A stretch of DNA of 48,398 nt from an uncultured Aurantimicrobium sp. (lineage in GTDB: Bacteria > Actinomycetota > Actinomycetes > Actinomycetales > Microbacteriaceae): NCBI RefSeq assembly GCF_936931525.1, contig NZ_CAKZII010000160.1, positions 1 to 48,398 of the forward strand, in the 5' to 3' direction. The notes under the pieces are model-generated. The model saw only the letters and a program-made list of their open reading frames with translations, was not told where the DNA came from and made no database searches. Positions 31,069 through 41,636 of the stretch are shown here, in pieces (within the stretch, counting starts at the first letter, position 1; each line of letters begins with the position of its first letter). Both the position numbers and the translations under genes were made by a program.

Positions 31069-31079
31069 GTCGAGTAATC

Positions 31080-32075
31080 ATGTCGCGCAGTGAGATCAGA
31101 GTTAAGAAAGAAGACCGGTTATTCAGTCTTATTCTTGCTTTGGTGTCCTCTCGTGAAGGATTGACCAAGACAGAAATTTTGAAGACTGTTCGTGGTTACA
31201 GCGACATTTTTGACTACAGCGGCAATACGGCTTTGGACAAGATGTTCGAGCGCGATAAAGACGAGATACGTTCCATGGGCGTCATCATCGACACTTTGGA
31301 GCTACCTGAAGAAGAGGGTCAAACCCACAACATTCGGTATTCCATTTCACGTCAGAACTATGACTTTCCAGAAGGCCTTACTTTCACTTCTGATGAACTC
31401 ACACTGCTCAACGTAGCTGCAACGGCATGGCGCGAGGCATCTCTCTCCAATGATTCTCGACACGCACTGACCAAGATCAAGTCGTTAGGTGTTTCTGCCA
31501 ATGACCCCTTGATTGGTGTTGCTCCTCACATCAGAACAAATGATCGTGCCTTCGCAACAATTGAAGATGCTTTAGAGAATGAGCTCATTCTCACATTCAG
31601 CTACCTCAAACCAGGCCAGAGCAAACCTGAACAACGAACAGCATCCCCGCTAGCAGTTCTGAACTGGGGAGGTCTTTGGTACGTCCTAGCTTTCGATATG
31701 GACGTACAAGCAGAACGCACTTTCCTTCTCAAGCGCATTATTTCTGCCCCCACTCGAATACCGCAGAAAACACACCCTCGTTCTCCTGAAAACTATGCGC
31801 AGCGCCTTCGGAATGAACTTGAAGACATAACTCGAAAGAACCAAGCGTCTATCTCTGTTCGTTCCGGTTCGGATGCTCAACTACGTCTTTCCGCCAAATA
31901 TGGGCAAGCTCGGCATGAAACAGTTCTGACTTTTGGATATTCAGATCTTGAACTTCTGGCAGACGAGCTCATACTTTTCGGTGACCAAATCACCGTGATT
32001 TCACCTCCTGCACTCGTAGATTCTTTACGCTCTCGGTTGGAACTCATCTCTTCTCACCACAGAGGAGATAACTGA
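31080..32075 (+). CDS. pafB: WYL domain transcriptional regulator PafB
   Basis: HTH N-terminus, WYL region GGLWYVLAFDMDVQAERTFLLKRI; paired with pafC. Confidence 0.9.
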   Translation: MSRSEIRVKKEDRLFSLILALVSSREGLTKTEILKTVRGYSDIFDYSGNTALDKMFERDKDEIRSMGVIIDTLELPEEEGQTHNIRYSISRQNYDFPEGLTFTSDELTLLNVAATAWREASLSNDSRHALTKIKSLGVSANDPLIGVAPHIRTNDRAFATIEDALENELILTFSYLKPGQSKPEQRTASPLAVLNWGGLWYVLAFDMDVQAERTFLLKRIISAPTRIPQKTHPRSPENYAQRLRNELEDITRKNQASISVRSGSDAQLRLSAKYGQARHETVLTFGYSDLELLADELILFGDQITVISPPALVDSLRSRLELISSHHRGDN

Positions 32076-33046
32076 TGGCTTCTCAACCGCGACTTGAGGC
32101 AGCAGATCGCGTCACCCTGTTGATGTCTTTTGTTCCTTACCTCATAGAGCAAGGAGCTATTCCTGTGTCTCAACTGGCTCAACACTTCGACATCACAGCT
32201 GGCCAGGTAGAAGAACTTGTTCAACTTTTGGCCATGTCGGGAGTTCCTGGAGATGACGGTTATTACCAACATCAAGATCTTTTCGATATCAATTGGGATC
32301 TCTTTGAAGAGCACAAGGTAGTTGAACTCTGGCAGCACGTTGCAGTTGACGCTACTCCTCGATTTTCGGCCCGTGAAGCGGCCGCATTACTTGCTGGTCT
32401 TCAATATATTTCTGGAATTGTGCCTGAACGAGACAAGGGCATCATTGACAGACTTGTAGCCAAGATTTCCTCTGGGGCTTCTGCTTTGCCCGAAAATCTG
32501 TTGATTACACCAGCAGCTGTTCCTGTGGATCTCGATGTCATTCGTGATGCTGTGTCTTCAGGTTTGAGCGTCCATTTTGTGTATCAAAATGCTTCAGGTG
32601 AAAAGAACCCTCGGACGGTAGATCCTCTACGCCTCGATCTTGTGGGGGAGTCCTGGTACCTGCGTGGGTGGTGTCATGATCGTTCGGCTCTGAGAACATT
32701 TCGATTAGACCGAATTTCTGAGCTCTCAATTTCACACGATTCGATCGTCACCCAGCTGACTGCTTCAGATTTATCTGATGAACTTTTTGACATCAAAGAA
32801 ACTGATATCCGTGTTCGGTTCGCTATAGAAGAATCTGCACTCTCTCTTCTTTCGGCCTACCACCCCGTTGTTATTGGTTCTCACGGAACTGAGACGCTGG
32901 AAGTTGAAGTAGCTTTTAGCGATCTTGCGAGTGTTCCAATATTCGTTGCACAGATTCCAGGTTCGATTTCTGTACTGTCCCCAGCTGAGGCAATTTCAGC
33001 TGTGAGCTTATGGGCTAAGCAGGCACTACAGAGCTATAACGCCTAA
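32075..33046 (+). CDS. pafC: WYL domain transcriptional regulator PafC
   Basis: WYL core GESWYLRGWCHDRSALRTFRLDRI; overlaps pafB stop. Confidence 0.9.
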   Translation: MASQPRLEAADRVTLLMSFVPYLIEQGAIPVSQLAQHFDITAGQVEELVQLLAMSGVPGDDGYYQHQDLFDINWDLFEEHKVVELWQHVAVDATPRFSAREAAALLAGLQYISGIVPERDKGIIDRLVAKISSGASALPENLLITPAAVPVDLDVIRDAVSSGLSVHFVYQNASGEKNPRTVDPLRLDLVGESWYLRGWCHDRSALRTFRLDRISELSISHDSIVTQLTASDLSDELFDIKETDIRVRFAIEESALSLLSAYHPVVIGSHGTETLEVEVAFSDLASVPIFVAQIPGSISVLSPAEAISAVSLWAKQALQSYNA

Positions 33047-33088
33047 ACTAAAGACAACACCTTCGCACCAATTCATAAGGAAGTACAG

Positions 33089-33298
33089 ATGCTAGGAAAT
33101 CTCTCCGGTTGGCACTTGCTCATCATCATTGCCATCATTCTGTTGTTGTTCGGTGCACCCAAACTTCCAGGTCTTGCTCGTTCACTCGGACAGTCCATGC
33201 GTATCTTCAAGAGCGAAGTTAAGCAGATGAAGGAAGATGGTCAGACTCCATCTGACTCCAGCTCCACCGACTCAAGCGACTCTTCAAAGTCCGCTTAG
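33089..33298 (+). CDS. tatA: Sec-independent translocase subunit TatA
   Basis: [37 protein letters not shown]. Confidence 0.96.
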   Translation: MLGNLSGWHLLIIIAIILLLFGAPKLPGLARSLGQSMRIFKSEVKQMKEDGQTPSDSSSTDSSDSSKSA

Positions 33299-33304
33299 TA
33301 GCCC

Positions 33305-34129
33305 ATGGCGGCACGGCAGACAAAAGCCTCCCGGCGTGAAGGAAAGATGTCCTTGGGTGGACATCTTGTAGAACTTCGCAAAAGGCTGTATTTCTCTGCC
33401 CTTTTCATCGTCATTGGTGCTGTTCTAGGTTGGTTTTCTGCTGATTTCCTTCTCGCTCAGCTACGTGAACCCATTTTTCTCGTTGCCTCTGAACAAGGTC
33501 GAGTAGCAACTCTGAACTATGACGGCATAACCAGTGCCTTTGATCTCAAGCTACAGATTGCTTTTACGGTCGGCATTGTTATCTCGAGTCCATTCTGGCT
33601 TTACCAAATTTGGGCATTCTTTATGCCTGGCCTGACCAAACGTGAAATCAAATACACATTGGGATTCATGTTCAGTGCAATTCCTTTATTCCTCGCAGGC
33701 TGCGCAGCAGGCTGGTATGTCTATCCTCATATCGTTGCCTTGATGACAAGCTTTGCGCCCAGTGATGATGCCACCATCATTACCGCCAAAACGTATTTCG
33801 ATTTTGTGCTCAAATTAGTTCTCGTCGTGGGTGTGGCATTTGTGTTGCCAGTCTTTCTCGTCTTGTTCAATTTTGCAGGCCTCTTATCTGCACAGAGCAT
33901 TATCAAGTCCTGGCGAATTGCCGTTCTGGTGATAACTCTCTTTACGGCAATTGCCACTCCCGCGGCAGATGTCCTCTCGATGTTCTTGCTCGCGATTCCT
34001 ATGGTTCTGCTCTATTTCTTAGCTGCAGGTATTGCCTGGCTCCATGACCGACGTACTGTCAAGAAGTCCAACGTGTATTCAGATAACGAAGCCAGTGTTC
34101 TGCCGCCATCAGAAACGTTCTCGGCGTAG
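33305..34129 (+). CDS. tatC: Twin-arginine translocase subunit TatC
   Basis: MSLGGHLVELRKRLYFSALF, multi-TM TatC. Confidence 0.96.
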   Translation: MAARQTKASRREGKMSLGGHLVELRKRLYFSALFIVIGAVLGWFSADFLLAQLREPIFLVASEQGRVATLNYDGITSAFDLKLQIAFTVGIVISSPFWLYQIWAFFMPGLTKREIKYTLGFMFSAIPLFLAGCAAGWYVYPHIVALMTSFAPSDDATIITAKTYFDFVLKLVLVVGVAFVLPVFLVLFNFAGLLSAQSIIKSWRIAVLVITLFTAIATPAADVLSMFLLAIPMVLLYFLAAGIAWLHDRRTVKKSNVYSDNEASVLPPSETFSA

Positions 34130-34132
34130 CCG

Positions 34133-36577
34133 ATGACTGAGTTATCTGCTGCTGAACGCTTCGCCCTGGCTCAAGCCCGCACGAAGACACCCCTCGTTAA
34201 CGCATTTCGCGAAAAGCGGTCTTTTGATTTAGATCCCTTCCAGATAGCAGCAGCTAATGTTCTGGAAGCTGGAAATAGCGTTCTCGTTGCAGCGCCAACA
34301 GGAGCTGGTAAGACCGTTGTTGCTGAATTCGCTGTCTTCTTGGCGATGAGCACTTCAGCAGACAAGTTGTTTTACACAACGCCCATGAAAGCGTTGTCTA
34401 ATCAGAAATACAATGAATTTGTTGAAGAGTGGGGTGCCGAAAATGTAGGCATTCTCACGGGTGACACCAATATCAATTCAGGTGCACGCATCGTTGTGAT
34501 GACCACTGAAGTCCTTCGCAACATGCTTTATGCAGACAGTGACCTACTCAAGGATCTGCGTTTCGTCGTGATGGACGAGATTCACTACCTCGCTGACCGC
34601 TTCCGAGGTGCAGTGTGGGAAGAAGTCATCATCCACTTACCTCAGCACGTACGACTGGTTGGCTTGAGCGCCACAGTCTCAAATGCTGAAGAATTTGGTG
34701 ACTGGCTTCAAGCAGTCCGAGGTGACACTGACATCATTGTTTCTGAGGACAGGCCTGTACCGCTTGATCAGCATGTTTTGGTTGGTAACAAGTTCATAGA
34801 CCTCTTCGACGGTTCGACAGCTGCAGCAGAACACCGTGTAAATCCAGAGCTCCTCAGACTCGCTCACTCCAATCAACGTGCTCCTCATATGCGTTCAGCC
34901 GGACGAAACGCACATCGTGGCGGTCGGAACAACCGTCCGCAATACGCACAAAACCAACCCATGCAAGGACGCATGGAACGAGCAGACATCATTGAACTGC
35001 TTTCTGAAAAGAACTTGCTTCCCGCAATTTCCTTCATCTTCAGCCGTGCTGGCTGTGACCAAGCCGTTTCGCAAGTGTTGAGATCTGGCATCAGGCTGAC
35101 TGATCCTGAAGAGCGCGAAATCATCCGTGAAATCGCTGAAGACAGATGTAGTGCCATCGCCGATGAAGACCTGGGTGTGCTCGGGTATTGGGATTGGCTT
35201 GACGGCCTCGAACGTGGAGTGGCCGCTCACCATGCAGGCCTGTTGCCGGCGTTCAAAGAAGTAGTCGAAGAACTGTTCCAAAAGAAGTTAGTCAAGGTTG
35301 TTTTCGCAACAGAAACACTTGCGTTGGGCATCAATATGCCGGCACGTACTGTTGTGTTAGAGAAGTTAGAAAAATTCAATGGCGAGGCACGAGTGCCGCT
35401 CACACCAGGTGAATACACGCAACTCACGGGAAGAGCTGGGCGTCGCGGCATCGATGTCGAAGGTCATTCACTCATTCAATGGGCGAACAATCTAGACCCA
35501 CAAACAGTTGCCTCTCTTGCGAGCAGACGAACTTACCCGCTGAATTCAAGTTTCAGGCCGACATACAACATGGCCATCAACTTGATTGAACAATTTGGCC
35601 GGAACCGAACCAGAGAAATCTTAGAAAGTAGTTTCGCTCAGTTCCAAGCCGACAGAGCTGTTGTTGATCTTGCTCGCAAAGTCAAACAACAAGAAGAGAC
35701 TTTGGCAGGTTATGCAGAGCCGATGACCTGTCATCTGGGCGATTTTGCAGATTACGCTACTCTGCGACGCACACTCACAGATGTAGAAAAGCAAACCGAA
35801 TCTGGCTCACGTGCAGCTAAAGAAAAACGAAGTGCCGAACTGAATTCTTTGCGTAAGCAAATGAAAAGTCATTCCTGTCACCACTGTCCTGACCGAGAGA
35901 ATCATGCGCGTTGGGCTGAAAGATGGTGGCGTCTCAAGAGAGAAACAGACAAGCTCGTCCAGCAGATCAATACACGTACAGGGGCGGTCGCTCGAATCTT
36001 TGACAGGGTCTGTGACGTTCTCGTGGACATGGACTATCTCATGAAAGATCCCCAGGGCACAGAATTCTCTCTCACCCCCAAGGGGGAGTCGCTGGGCAAG
36101 ATCTACGGTGAGCGTGACCTGTTGATCGCTGAAAGTATTCGTCTTCAATTATGGGACCAACTCGATGCACCAGGACTGGCGGCTATGGCATGTGCCATCG
36201 TCTTCGAACCACGTCGAGAAGAAGGTCTCGTGAATGAAAGATACCTTCCACGTGGAAAATTTATTGACGCCCTTCATGAAACTCAAAACCTCTGGTCAGA
36301 CCTCGAAGAGTTAGAGAATTATCACAAGTTGCCGGGCACTAACCCCCTCGCTACTGGGCTTTCATTGGCTATGTACAAATGGGCAAAGGGGTCTCGTTTG
36401 GATGACGTTCTCTTTGATGCAGATATGCCTGCAGGTGATTTTGTTCGGTGGTCAAAGCAGACCATTGATTTACTCGACCAACTAGCTCAGGTCACAACTG
36501 GTGAGCTACAGAAGACCGCTCGATTAGCTCTTGATCAGGTACGCCGTGGCATTGTTGCCTATTCGACGGTGATCTAA
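34133..36577 (+). CDS. DEAD/DEAH-box RNA helicase (HelY/Ski2-like)
   Basis: APTGAGKTVVAEFAVFLAMS, VMDEIHYLADRFRG, LGINMPARTVVLEKLEKFNGE, QLTGRAGRRGID. Confidence 0.94.
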   Translation: MTELSAAERFALAQARTKTPLVNAFREKRSFDLDPFQIAAANVLEAGNSVLVAAPTGAGKTVVAEFAVFLAMSTSADKLFYTTPMKALSNQKYNEFVEEWGAENVGILTGDTNINSGARIVVMTTEVLRNMLYADSDLLKDLRFVVMDEIHYLADRFRGAVWEEVIIHLPQHVRLVGLSATVSNAEEFGDWLQAVRGDTDIIVSEDRPVPLDQHVLVGNKFIDLFDGSTAAAEHRVNPELLRLAHSNQRAPHMRSAGRNAHRGGRNNRPQYAQNQPMQGRMERADIIELLSEKNLLPAISFIFSRAGCDQAVSQVLRSGIRLTDPEEREIIREIAEDRCSAIADEDLGVLGYWDWLDGLERGVAAHHAGLLPAFKEVVEELFQKKLVKVVFATETLALGINMPARTVVLEKLEKFNGEARVPLTPGEYTQLTGRAGRRGIDVEGHSLIQWANNLDPQTVASLASRRTYPLNSSFRPTYNMAINLIEQFGRNRTREILESSFAQFQADRAVVDLARKVKQQEETLAGYAEPMTCHLGDFADYATLRRTLTDVEKQTESGSRAAKEKRSAELNSLRKQMKSHSCHHCPDRENHARWAERWWRLKRETDKLVQQINTRTGAVARIFDRVCDVLVDMDYLMKDPQGTEFSLTPKGESLGKIYGERDLLIAESIRLQLWDQLDAPGLAAMACAIVFEPRREEGLVNERYLPRGKFIDALHETQNLWSDLEELENYHKLPGTNPLATGLSLAMYKWAKGSRLDDVLFDADMPAGDFVRWSKQTIDLLDQLAQVTTGELQKTARLALDQVRRGIVAYSTVI

Positions 36578-38062
36578 ATGAAGAAACTCACATTCTGGCT
36601 TTCACTCCCGCTGGCAGTCATTTCTGGTTTTGCCTTGCAGGGCGCTTTTCCTGCTACCAATTTCTGGCCCTTAGCTTTTGTTGGTGTTTTTCTCCTGTTG
36701 TGGGCTTTGCTTGGTCGTGGCTTCTGGACAGGTTTCATCATTGGGACTGTTGCGGGAGCGACGTTCTGGTTGTCGTTGATCAATTGGTTGACCTTGTATC
36801 TCGGGCCAGTACCGTGGCTAGCGTTGGGCATTTTGCAGGCCATATTCTTTGGTTTCGGTGCTGCACTCATTGGTTTGGCAATAAATAGAGGGCCCCTGCG
36901 ATGGCCTTCACGTTGGGGTCGACTTGGCATCCTGAGCATCGTGATTGCGTCCATATGGACTTTGCGTGAAAGCATCACGAGTGTGTGGCCTTATGGGGGG
37001 TTCTCGTGGGGCAAATTGGCTCAGTCGCAGTCTGAAAGCCCGCTCTCTCATGACGTAGCGTGGGTCGGTACAGCGGGTTTAAGCTTCATCGTCGCTTTGT
37101 CGGCAACCTTGGTTTTCCAAGTTTTGCGTGAAAAGAAGCGGTCACTTCTGGTCGTTCCCATCTTGTTTTTTGTGGTTGCTATTGCTGTTCCCCCTGTTGA
37201 AATATCAATCTCAGGAACAACTAATGTCTTGGCCGTCCAAGGGAATTCCAAAGCAGGGTTGTTTGATCACGGGCAACCAGGAGACATTCTTCAAGATCAC
37301 GTCACTGGCTCGCTACCTTATGCCGGGGAAGACATTGACATGGTTGTCTGGCCAGAAAATGCTAGTGATGTTGACCCACTTCAGTCCGAGCTTGCTGCGT
37401 TGATGCTGACGACCGTGTCAAAGAAATTAGACGCTCCGATTGTGGCGGGCACGATTACAAACACGAAGGCTGGGGAATATTTCAATTCCTCTTTAGTGTG
37501 GTCGAACGGGCTCGACGCTCAATACGACAAAATTCACCCCGTGCCATTTGCTGAATACATGCCAAATCGAGAGTTGTGGCGGACCTTCCAGCCCGATCTT
37601 GTTGATCTCGTTACCCGTGATTATTCCTTTGGCAAACGTCCCAATGTTGTGGATATCAACGGTGTTTTAGCAGGTGTGGCCATCTGTTTTGACATCACTG
37701 ATGATCAACAGGCATACCAAATGATTGATGGGGGAGCACAGATTATCCTTGCTCAAACCAACAACGCAGATTTTGGCAAAACGTCAGAGAATTTGCAGCA
37801 ATTGGCCATTGCACGATTGAGGGCAATCGAGACTGGGCGTTCTGTTGTCAACATCTCAACAGTAGGTACGTCAGCAATCATCTCTCCCTCAGGCGAAACC
37901 TTAGATTCCATTCCTGCCTACCAACCTGGCGCAATGCTGGATGCTGTTCCTTTGAGCTCCTCCGTCACACCGGCAATGCAGTTTGGACGCGTCATTGAAT
38001 GGTCCATTGGTGCTATTGCACTTGTCGGTTTGTTGCTCATTCTGTTGCGCAGAAAGCCCTAG
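36578..38062 (+). CDS. lnt: Apolipoprotein N-acyltransferase
   Basis: N-terminal multi-TM plus nitrilase-fold domain VWPENASDVDPL, GVAICFDITDDQ. Confidence 0.92.
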   Translation: MKKLTFWLSLPLAVISGFALQGAFPATNFWPLAFVGVFLLLWALLGRGFWTGFIIGTVAGATFWLSLINWLTLYLGPVPWLALGILQAIFFGFGAALIGLAINRGPLRWPSRWGRLGILSIVIASIWTLRESITSVWPYGGFSWGKLAQSQSESPLSHDVAWVGTAGLSFIVALSATLVFQVLREKKRSLLVVPILFFVVAIAVPPVEISISGTTNVLAVQGNSKAGLFDHGQPGDILQDHVTGSLPYAGEDIDMVVWPENASDVDPLQSELAALMLTTVSKKLDAPIVAGTITNTKAGEYFNSSLVWSNGLDAQYDKIHPVPFAEYMPNRELWRTFQPDLVDLVTRDYSFGKRPNVVDINGVLAGVAICFDITDDQQAYQMIDGGAQIILAQTNNADFGKTSENLQQLAIARLRAIETGRSVVNISTVGTSAIISPSGETLDSIPAYQPGAMLDAVPLSSSVTPAMQFGRVIEWSIGAIALVGLLLILLRRKP

Positions 38063-38098
38063 AATTGAAGCTCAAATGCTTACGAAACTGGAGTGAAG

Positions 38099-41000
38099 AT
38101 GGGTAAGGAAAACGATTCTTTCGTCCACCTTCACGTTCACTCCGAGTATTCAATGCTTGATGGCGCGGCTCGAGTCAAACCACTGATTAATGCTGCAGTT
38201 GAGGCAGGAATGCCTGCCATTGCGATTACCGACCATGGCAACATGTTTGGCGCTTACGATTTTTGGAATACAGCTACGGACGCTGGTATCAAACCGATCA
38301 TTGGTACCGAGGCATATCTCACGCCGGGAACTCATCGTTCTGACAAGACACGTATTCGCTGGAACAACGGTGGCGATGATGATGTCTCTGGTGGTGGTGC
38401 TTATACGCACATGACTTTGCTTTCTTCATCGACAGAAGGCATGCACAATCTCTTCAAAATGTCTTCTTTGGCGTCCCTTGAGGGTTATTACTTCAAGCCT
38501 CGTATGGACCGTGATCTTCTCAACACATACGGAAAAGGACTTATCGCCACCACTGGCTGTCCAGGTGGAGAAATTCAGACGCGTTTACGTATCGGGCAAT
38601 ACGCCGAAGCTCGAGCCGCAGCGGCAGAATTTCGTGACATCTTTGGCGCAGAGAACTTCTTTGTCGAGATTATGGACCACGGTCTAGATATCGAGCGTCG
38701 AGTCGTTACAGACCTGATCAAGCTTTCAAAAGATCTCGGTTTACCGCTCGTTGCTACCAACGATTTGCACTACACACATGCTCACGATGCAGACGCACAT
38801 GCTGCGTTGTTGTGTGTCCAGTCGGGATCAACCCTCGACGATCCAAACCGCTTCAAGTTTGAATCGAATGAGTTTTACCTCAAGTCAGCTGCGGAGATGC
38901 GCCGCTTGTTCGCGGACTATCCAGAAGCCTGTGACAACACCCTCCTGATCGCAGAACGCTGTGAAACGAGTTTCGAAAAGCGCGATCTCATGCCCAGATT
39001 CCCGGTTCCAGAGGGTGAAACCGAAGCTTCATGGTTTGAGAAAGAAGTTGAAGCGGGGCTGAAGCGGAGGTTCCCTCAAGGTGTTTCTGATGCCCATAAG
39101 GCACAAGCCAAATATGAAGTAGACGTCATTATCCAGATGGGCTTCCCCGGATACTTCTTAGTGGTTTCAGACTTCATTGCATGGGCTCGCCAACAAGGAA
39201 TCCGAGTAGGACCAGGGCGTGGATCAGCTGCTGGTTCGCTTGCTTCTTATGCAATGGGAATCACAGAGCTTGACCCCCTGCACCACGGACTAATTTTTGA
39301 GCGCTTCCTGAACCCTGAACGTGTGTCGATGCCCGATGTGGATGTTGACTTCGATGATCGTCGTCGTGGTGAGGTCATTCGATATGTGACCGAGAAGTAC
39401 GGCAGTGACCGTGTTGCACAAATTGTGACCTACGGAACAATCAAAGCTAAGCAAGCATTGAAAGATTCTTCTCGAGTCCTTGGTATGCCCTACTCGGTGG
39501 GGGAGAAGCTCACTAAAGCCATGCCTCCCTCGATTATGGGCAAGGACATCACCTTGACCGAAATCATGGACCCACAGGCCCCTCGCTATAAAGAAGCTGC
39601 TGATTTCCGTTCTGTTCTTGCATCAGATGTTGATGCACAAACAGTGTTCAATACTGCTCAAGGTATTGAAAACTTGAAGCGTCAATGGGGTGTTCACGCC
39701 GCTGGCGTGATCATGTCAGCAGAACCGCTCATGGATGTCATCCCCATCATGAAGCGCGAAGATGACGGCGCCATCATTACACAGTTTGATCAGCCGCCTT
39801 GTGAGTCTTTAGGTCTTCTCAAAATGGACTTCCTGGGCCTGAGAAACCTGACTGTTATTCAAGATGCCCTCGTGAACATTCAAAACAACCGTGGCATCAC
39901 GGTTGAACCTGAACTCTTGGATTTAGATTCCGATCCGGCTACGTACGAATTGCTCTCACGCGGAGACACCCTCGGTGTATTCCAGCTTGATGGCGGCCCC
40001 ATGCGTGCACTTCTTCGGCAACTAAAACCCACAAACTTCGAAGACATCTCTGCAGTTATTGCTCTTTATCGTCCTGGCCCTATGGGTATGAACTCGCACA
40101 CTAACTACGCACTGCGTAAAAATGGTCTGCAGGAGATTGAACCCATTCACCCAGAACTGGAAGAACCTTTATCTGAGATCTTGGGCACAACCTACGGTCT
40201 GATTGTGTATCAAGAACAAGTTATGGCTGTTGCGCAGAAGGTTGCAGGATTCACCCTGGGGCAAGCGGACGTTTTACGTCGCGCTATGGGTAAAAAGAAG
40301 AAATCAGAACTGGATAAGCAATTCGCAGATTTTGAAGCAGGAATGCTCTCAAACGGTTATTCAGCACCTGCGGTGAAAATCCTGTGGGATACCCTGATGC
40401 CCTTCGCAGACTACGCCTTCAATAAGGCACACTCTGCTGGTTATGGTGTCCTCAGCTACTGGACTGCGTACCTCAAAGCCAATTTCCCTGCTGAATACAT
40501 GGCTGCATTGCTCACCTCTGTTGGCGATTCAAAAGACAAGCTAGGAATCTATCTTTCTGAGTGCCGTCGTATGGGACTCAATGTACTTGCCCCCGATGTC
40601 AATGAATCAGATGGCGTGTTCTCTGCCGTTGGCCAAGATATTCGCTTTGGTATGGGAGCTATTCGTAATGTCGGCTTTGGCGTTGTCGAGCACATCAAAG
40701 CATCCCGTGCCGATAAGGGACGTTTCGACTCCTTCCATGACTTCTTGAAGAAGGTTCCAGTTCAAGTTGCCAACAAGAAGACTTTGGAATCTCTCATCAA
40801 AGCTGGCGCTTTTGATGCGATGGGAAACACGCGTCGTGCTCTCGTAGAAATACACGAAGATGCTGTGGAATCTGCCGTCAGCCTCAAACGTAATGAAGCA
40901 TTAGGTCAGGTAGATCTCTTCGGTGACATGTTTGAATTCGCTGAAGAGCATTCTCAGGTTCCTGACCGACCTGAATTCACAAAGCGAGACAAATTAGCTT

Positions 41001-41614
41001 TCGAGCGTGAAATGCTCGGTCTTTATGTCTCGGATCATCCTTTGGCGGGATTAGAACTGCAATTGGCTAAACATGCCACCGTGACGATCAACGACCTCAC
41101 CACAAGCGATTCCACAATGGACGGTGACATTGTCGTACTCGCTGGGCTGGTGACAGAAGTTCAACGACGTATTGCCAAAAAGTCAGGAAACGCTTACGGC
41201 ATTATCAAACTTGAAGACTTTGGCGGCGAGATGGACATCATGCTGCTGGGGCGTACTTATCAAGAGTTTGGTCCCATGCTCGAAACCGACCTAGTTCTTG
41301 CGGTGAAAGGTCGTGTCAACGTCCGTGATGACGGTTTGAATATTCAGGCCATGAGCATGTTTGTTCCCGATGTTGGAACAGTAGTGGGGCAGCAGGGACC
41401 ACTCAATCTTGTTCTTCCAGAAGTTCGTGCTACTTCAGCAACAGTTGCAGAGCTCTCCGCTGTGCTTAAACGTCACCCAGGAGACAGCGAAGTACGACTG
41501 AGACTGACGCGAGGTGCCACTGCCCGAGTTTTTGAGTTGCCTACAAAGGTAAATATTTCTGCAGATCTCTATGGTGAGCTGAAATCCCTCCTCGGTCCAG
41601 GATGCCTGGGCTAG
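38099..41614 (+). CDS. dnaE: DNA polymerase III subunit alpha (ATG 38099 preferred over 38093)
   Basis: SFVHLHVHSEYSMLDGAARV PHP domain, RVGPGRGSAAGSLASYAMGIT, PDVDVDFDDRRRGEVI; SD ggag. Confidence 0.97.
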   Translation: MGKENDSFVHLHVHSEYSMLDGAARVKPLINAAVEAGMPAIAITDHGNMFGAYDFWNTATDAGIKPIIGTEAYLTPGTHRSDKTRIRWNNGGDDDVSGGGAYTHMTLLSSSTEGMHNLFKMSSLASLEGYYFKPRMDRDLLNTYGKGLIATTGCPGGEIQTRLRIGQYAEARAAAAEFRDIFGAENFFVEIMDHGLDIERRVVTDLIKLSKDLGLPLVATNDLHYTHAHDADAHAALLCVQSGSTLDDPNRFKFESNEFYLKSAAEMRRLFADYPEACDNTLLIAERCETSFEKRDLMPRFPVPEGETEASWFEKEVEAGLKRRFPQGVSDAHKAQAKYEVDVIIQMGFPGYFLVVSDFIAWARQQGIRVGPGRGSAAGSLASYAMGITELDPLHHGLIFERFLNPERVSMPDVDVDFDDRRRGEVIRYVTEKYGSDRVAQIVTYGTIKAKQALKDSSRVLGMPYSVGEKLTKAMPPSIMGKDITLTEIMDPQAPRYKEAADFRSVLASDVDAQTVFNTAQGIENLKRQWGVHAAGVIMSAEPLMDVIPIMKREDDGAIITQFDQPPCESLGLLKMDFLGLRNLTVIQDALVNIQNNRGITVEPELLDLDSDPATYELLSRGDTLGVFQLDGGPMRALLRQLKPTNFEDISAVIALYRPGPMGMNSHTNYALRKNGLQEIEPIHPELEEPLSEILGTTYGLIVYQEQVMAVAQKVAGFTLGQADVLRRAMGKKKKSELDKQFADFEAGMLSNGYSAPAVKILWDTLMPFADYAFNKAHSAGYGVLSYWTAYLKANFPAEYMAALLTSVGDSKDKLGIYLSECRRMGLNVLAPDVNESDGVFSAVGQDIRFGMGAIRNVGFGVVEHIKASRADKGRFDSFHDFLKKVPVQVANKKTLESLIKAGAFDAMGNTRRALVEIHEDAVESAVSLKRNEALGQVDLFGDMFEFAEEHSQVPDRPEFTKRDKLAFEREMLGLYVSDHPLAGLELQLAKHATVTINDLTTSDSTMDGDIVVLAGLVTEVQRRIAKKSGNAYGIIKLEDFGGEMDIMLLGRTYQEFGPMLETDLVLAVKGRVNVRDDGLNIQAMSMFVPDVGTVVGQQGPLNLVLPEVRATSATVAELSAVLKRHPGDSEVRLRLTRGATARVFELPTKVNISADLYGELKSLLGPGCLG

Positions 41615-41636
41615 CGGAATTAGACTGGACATCAAG

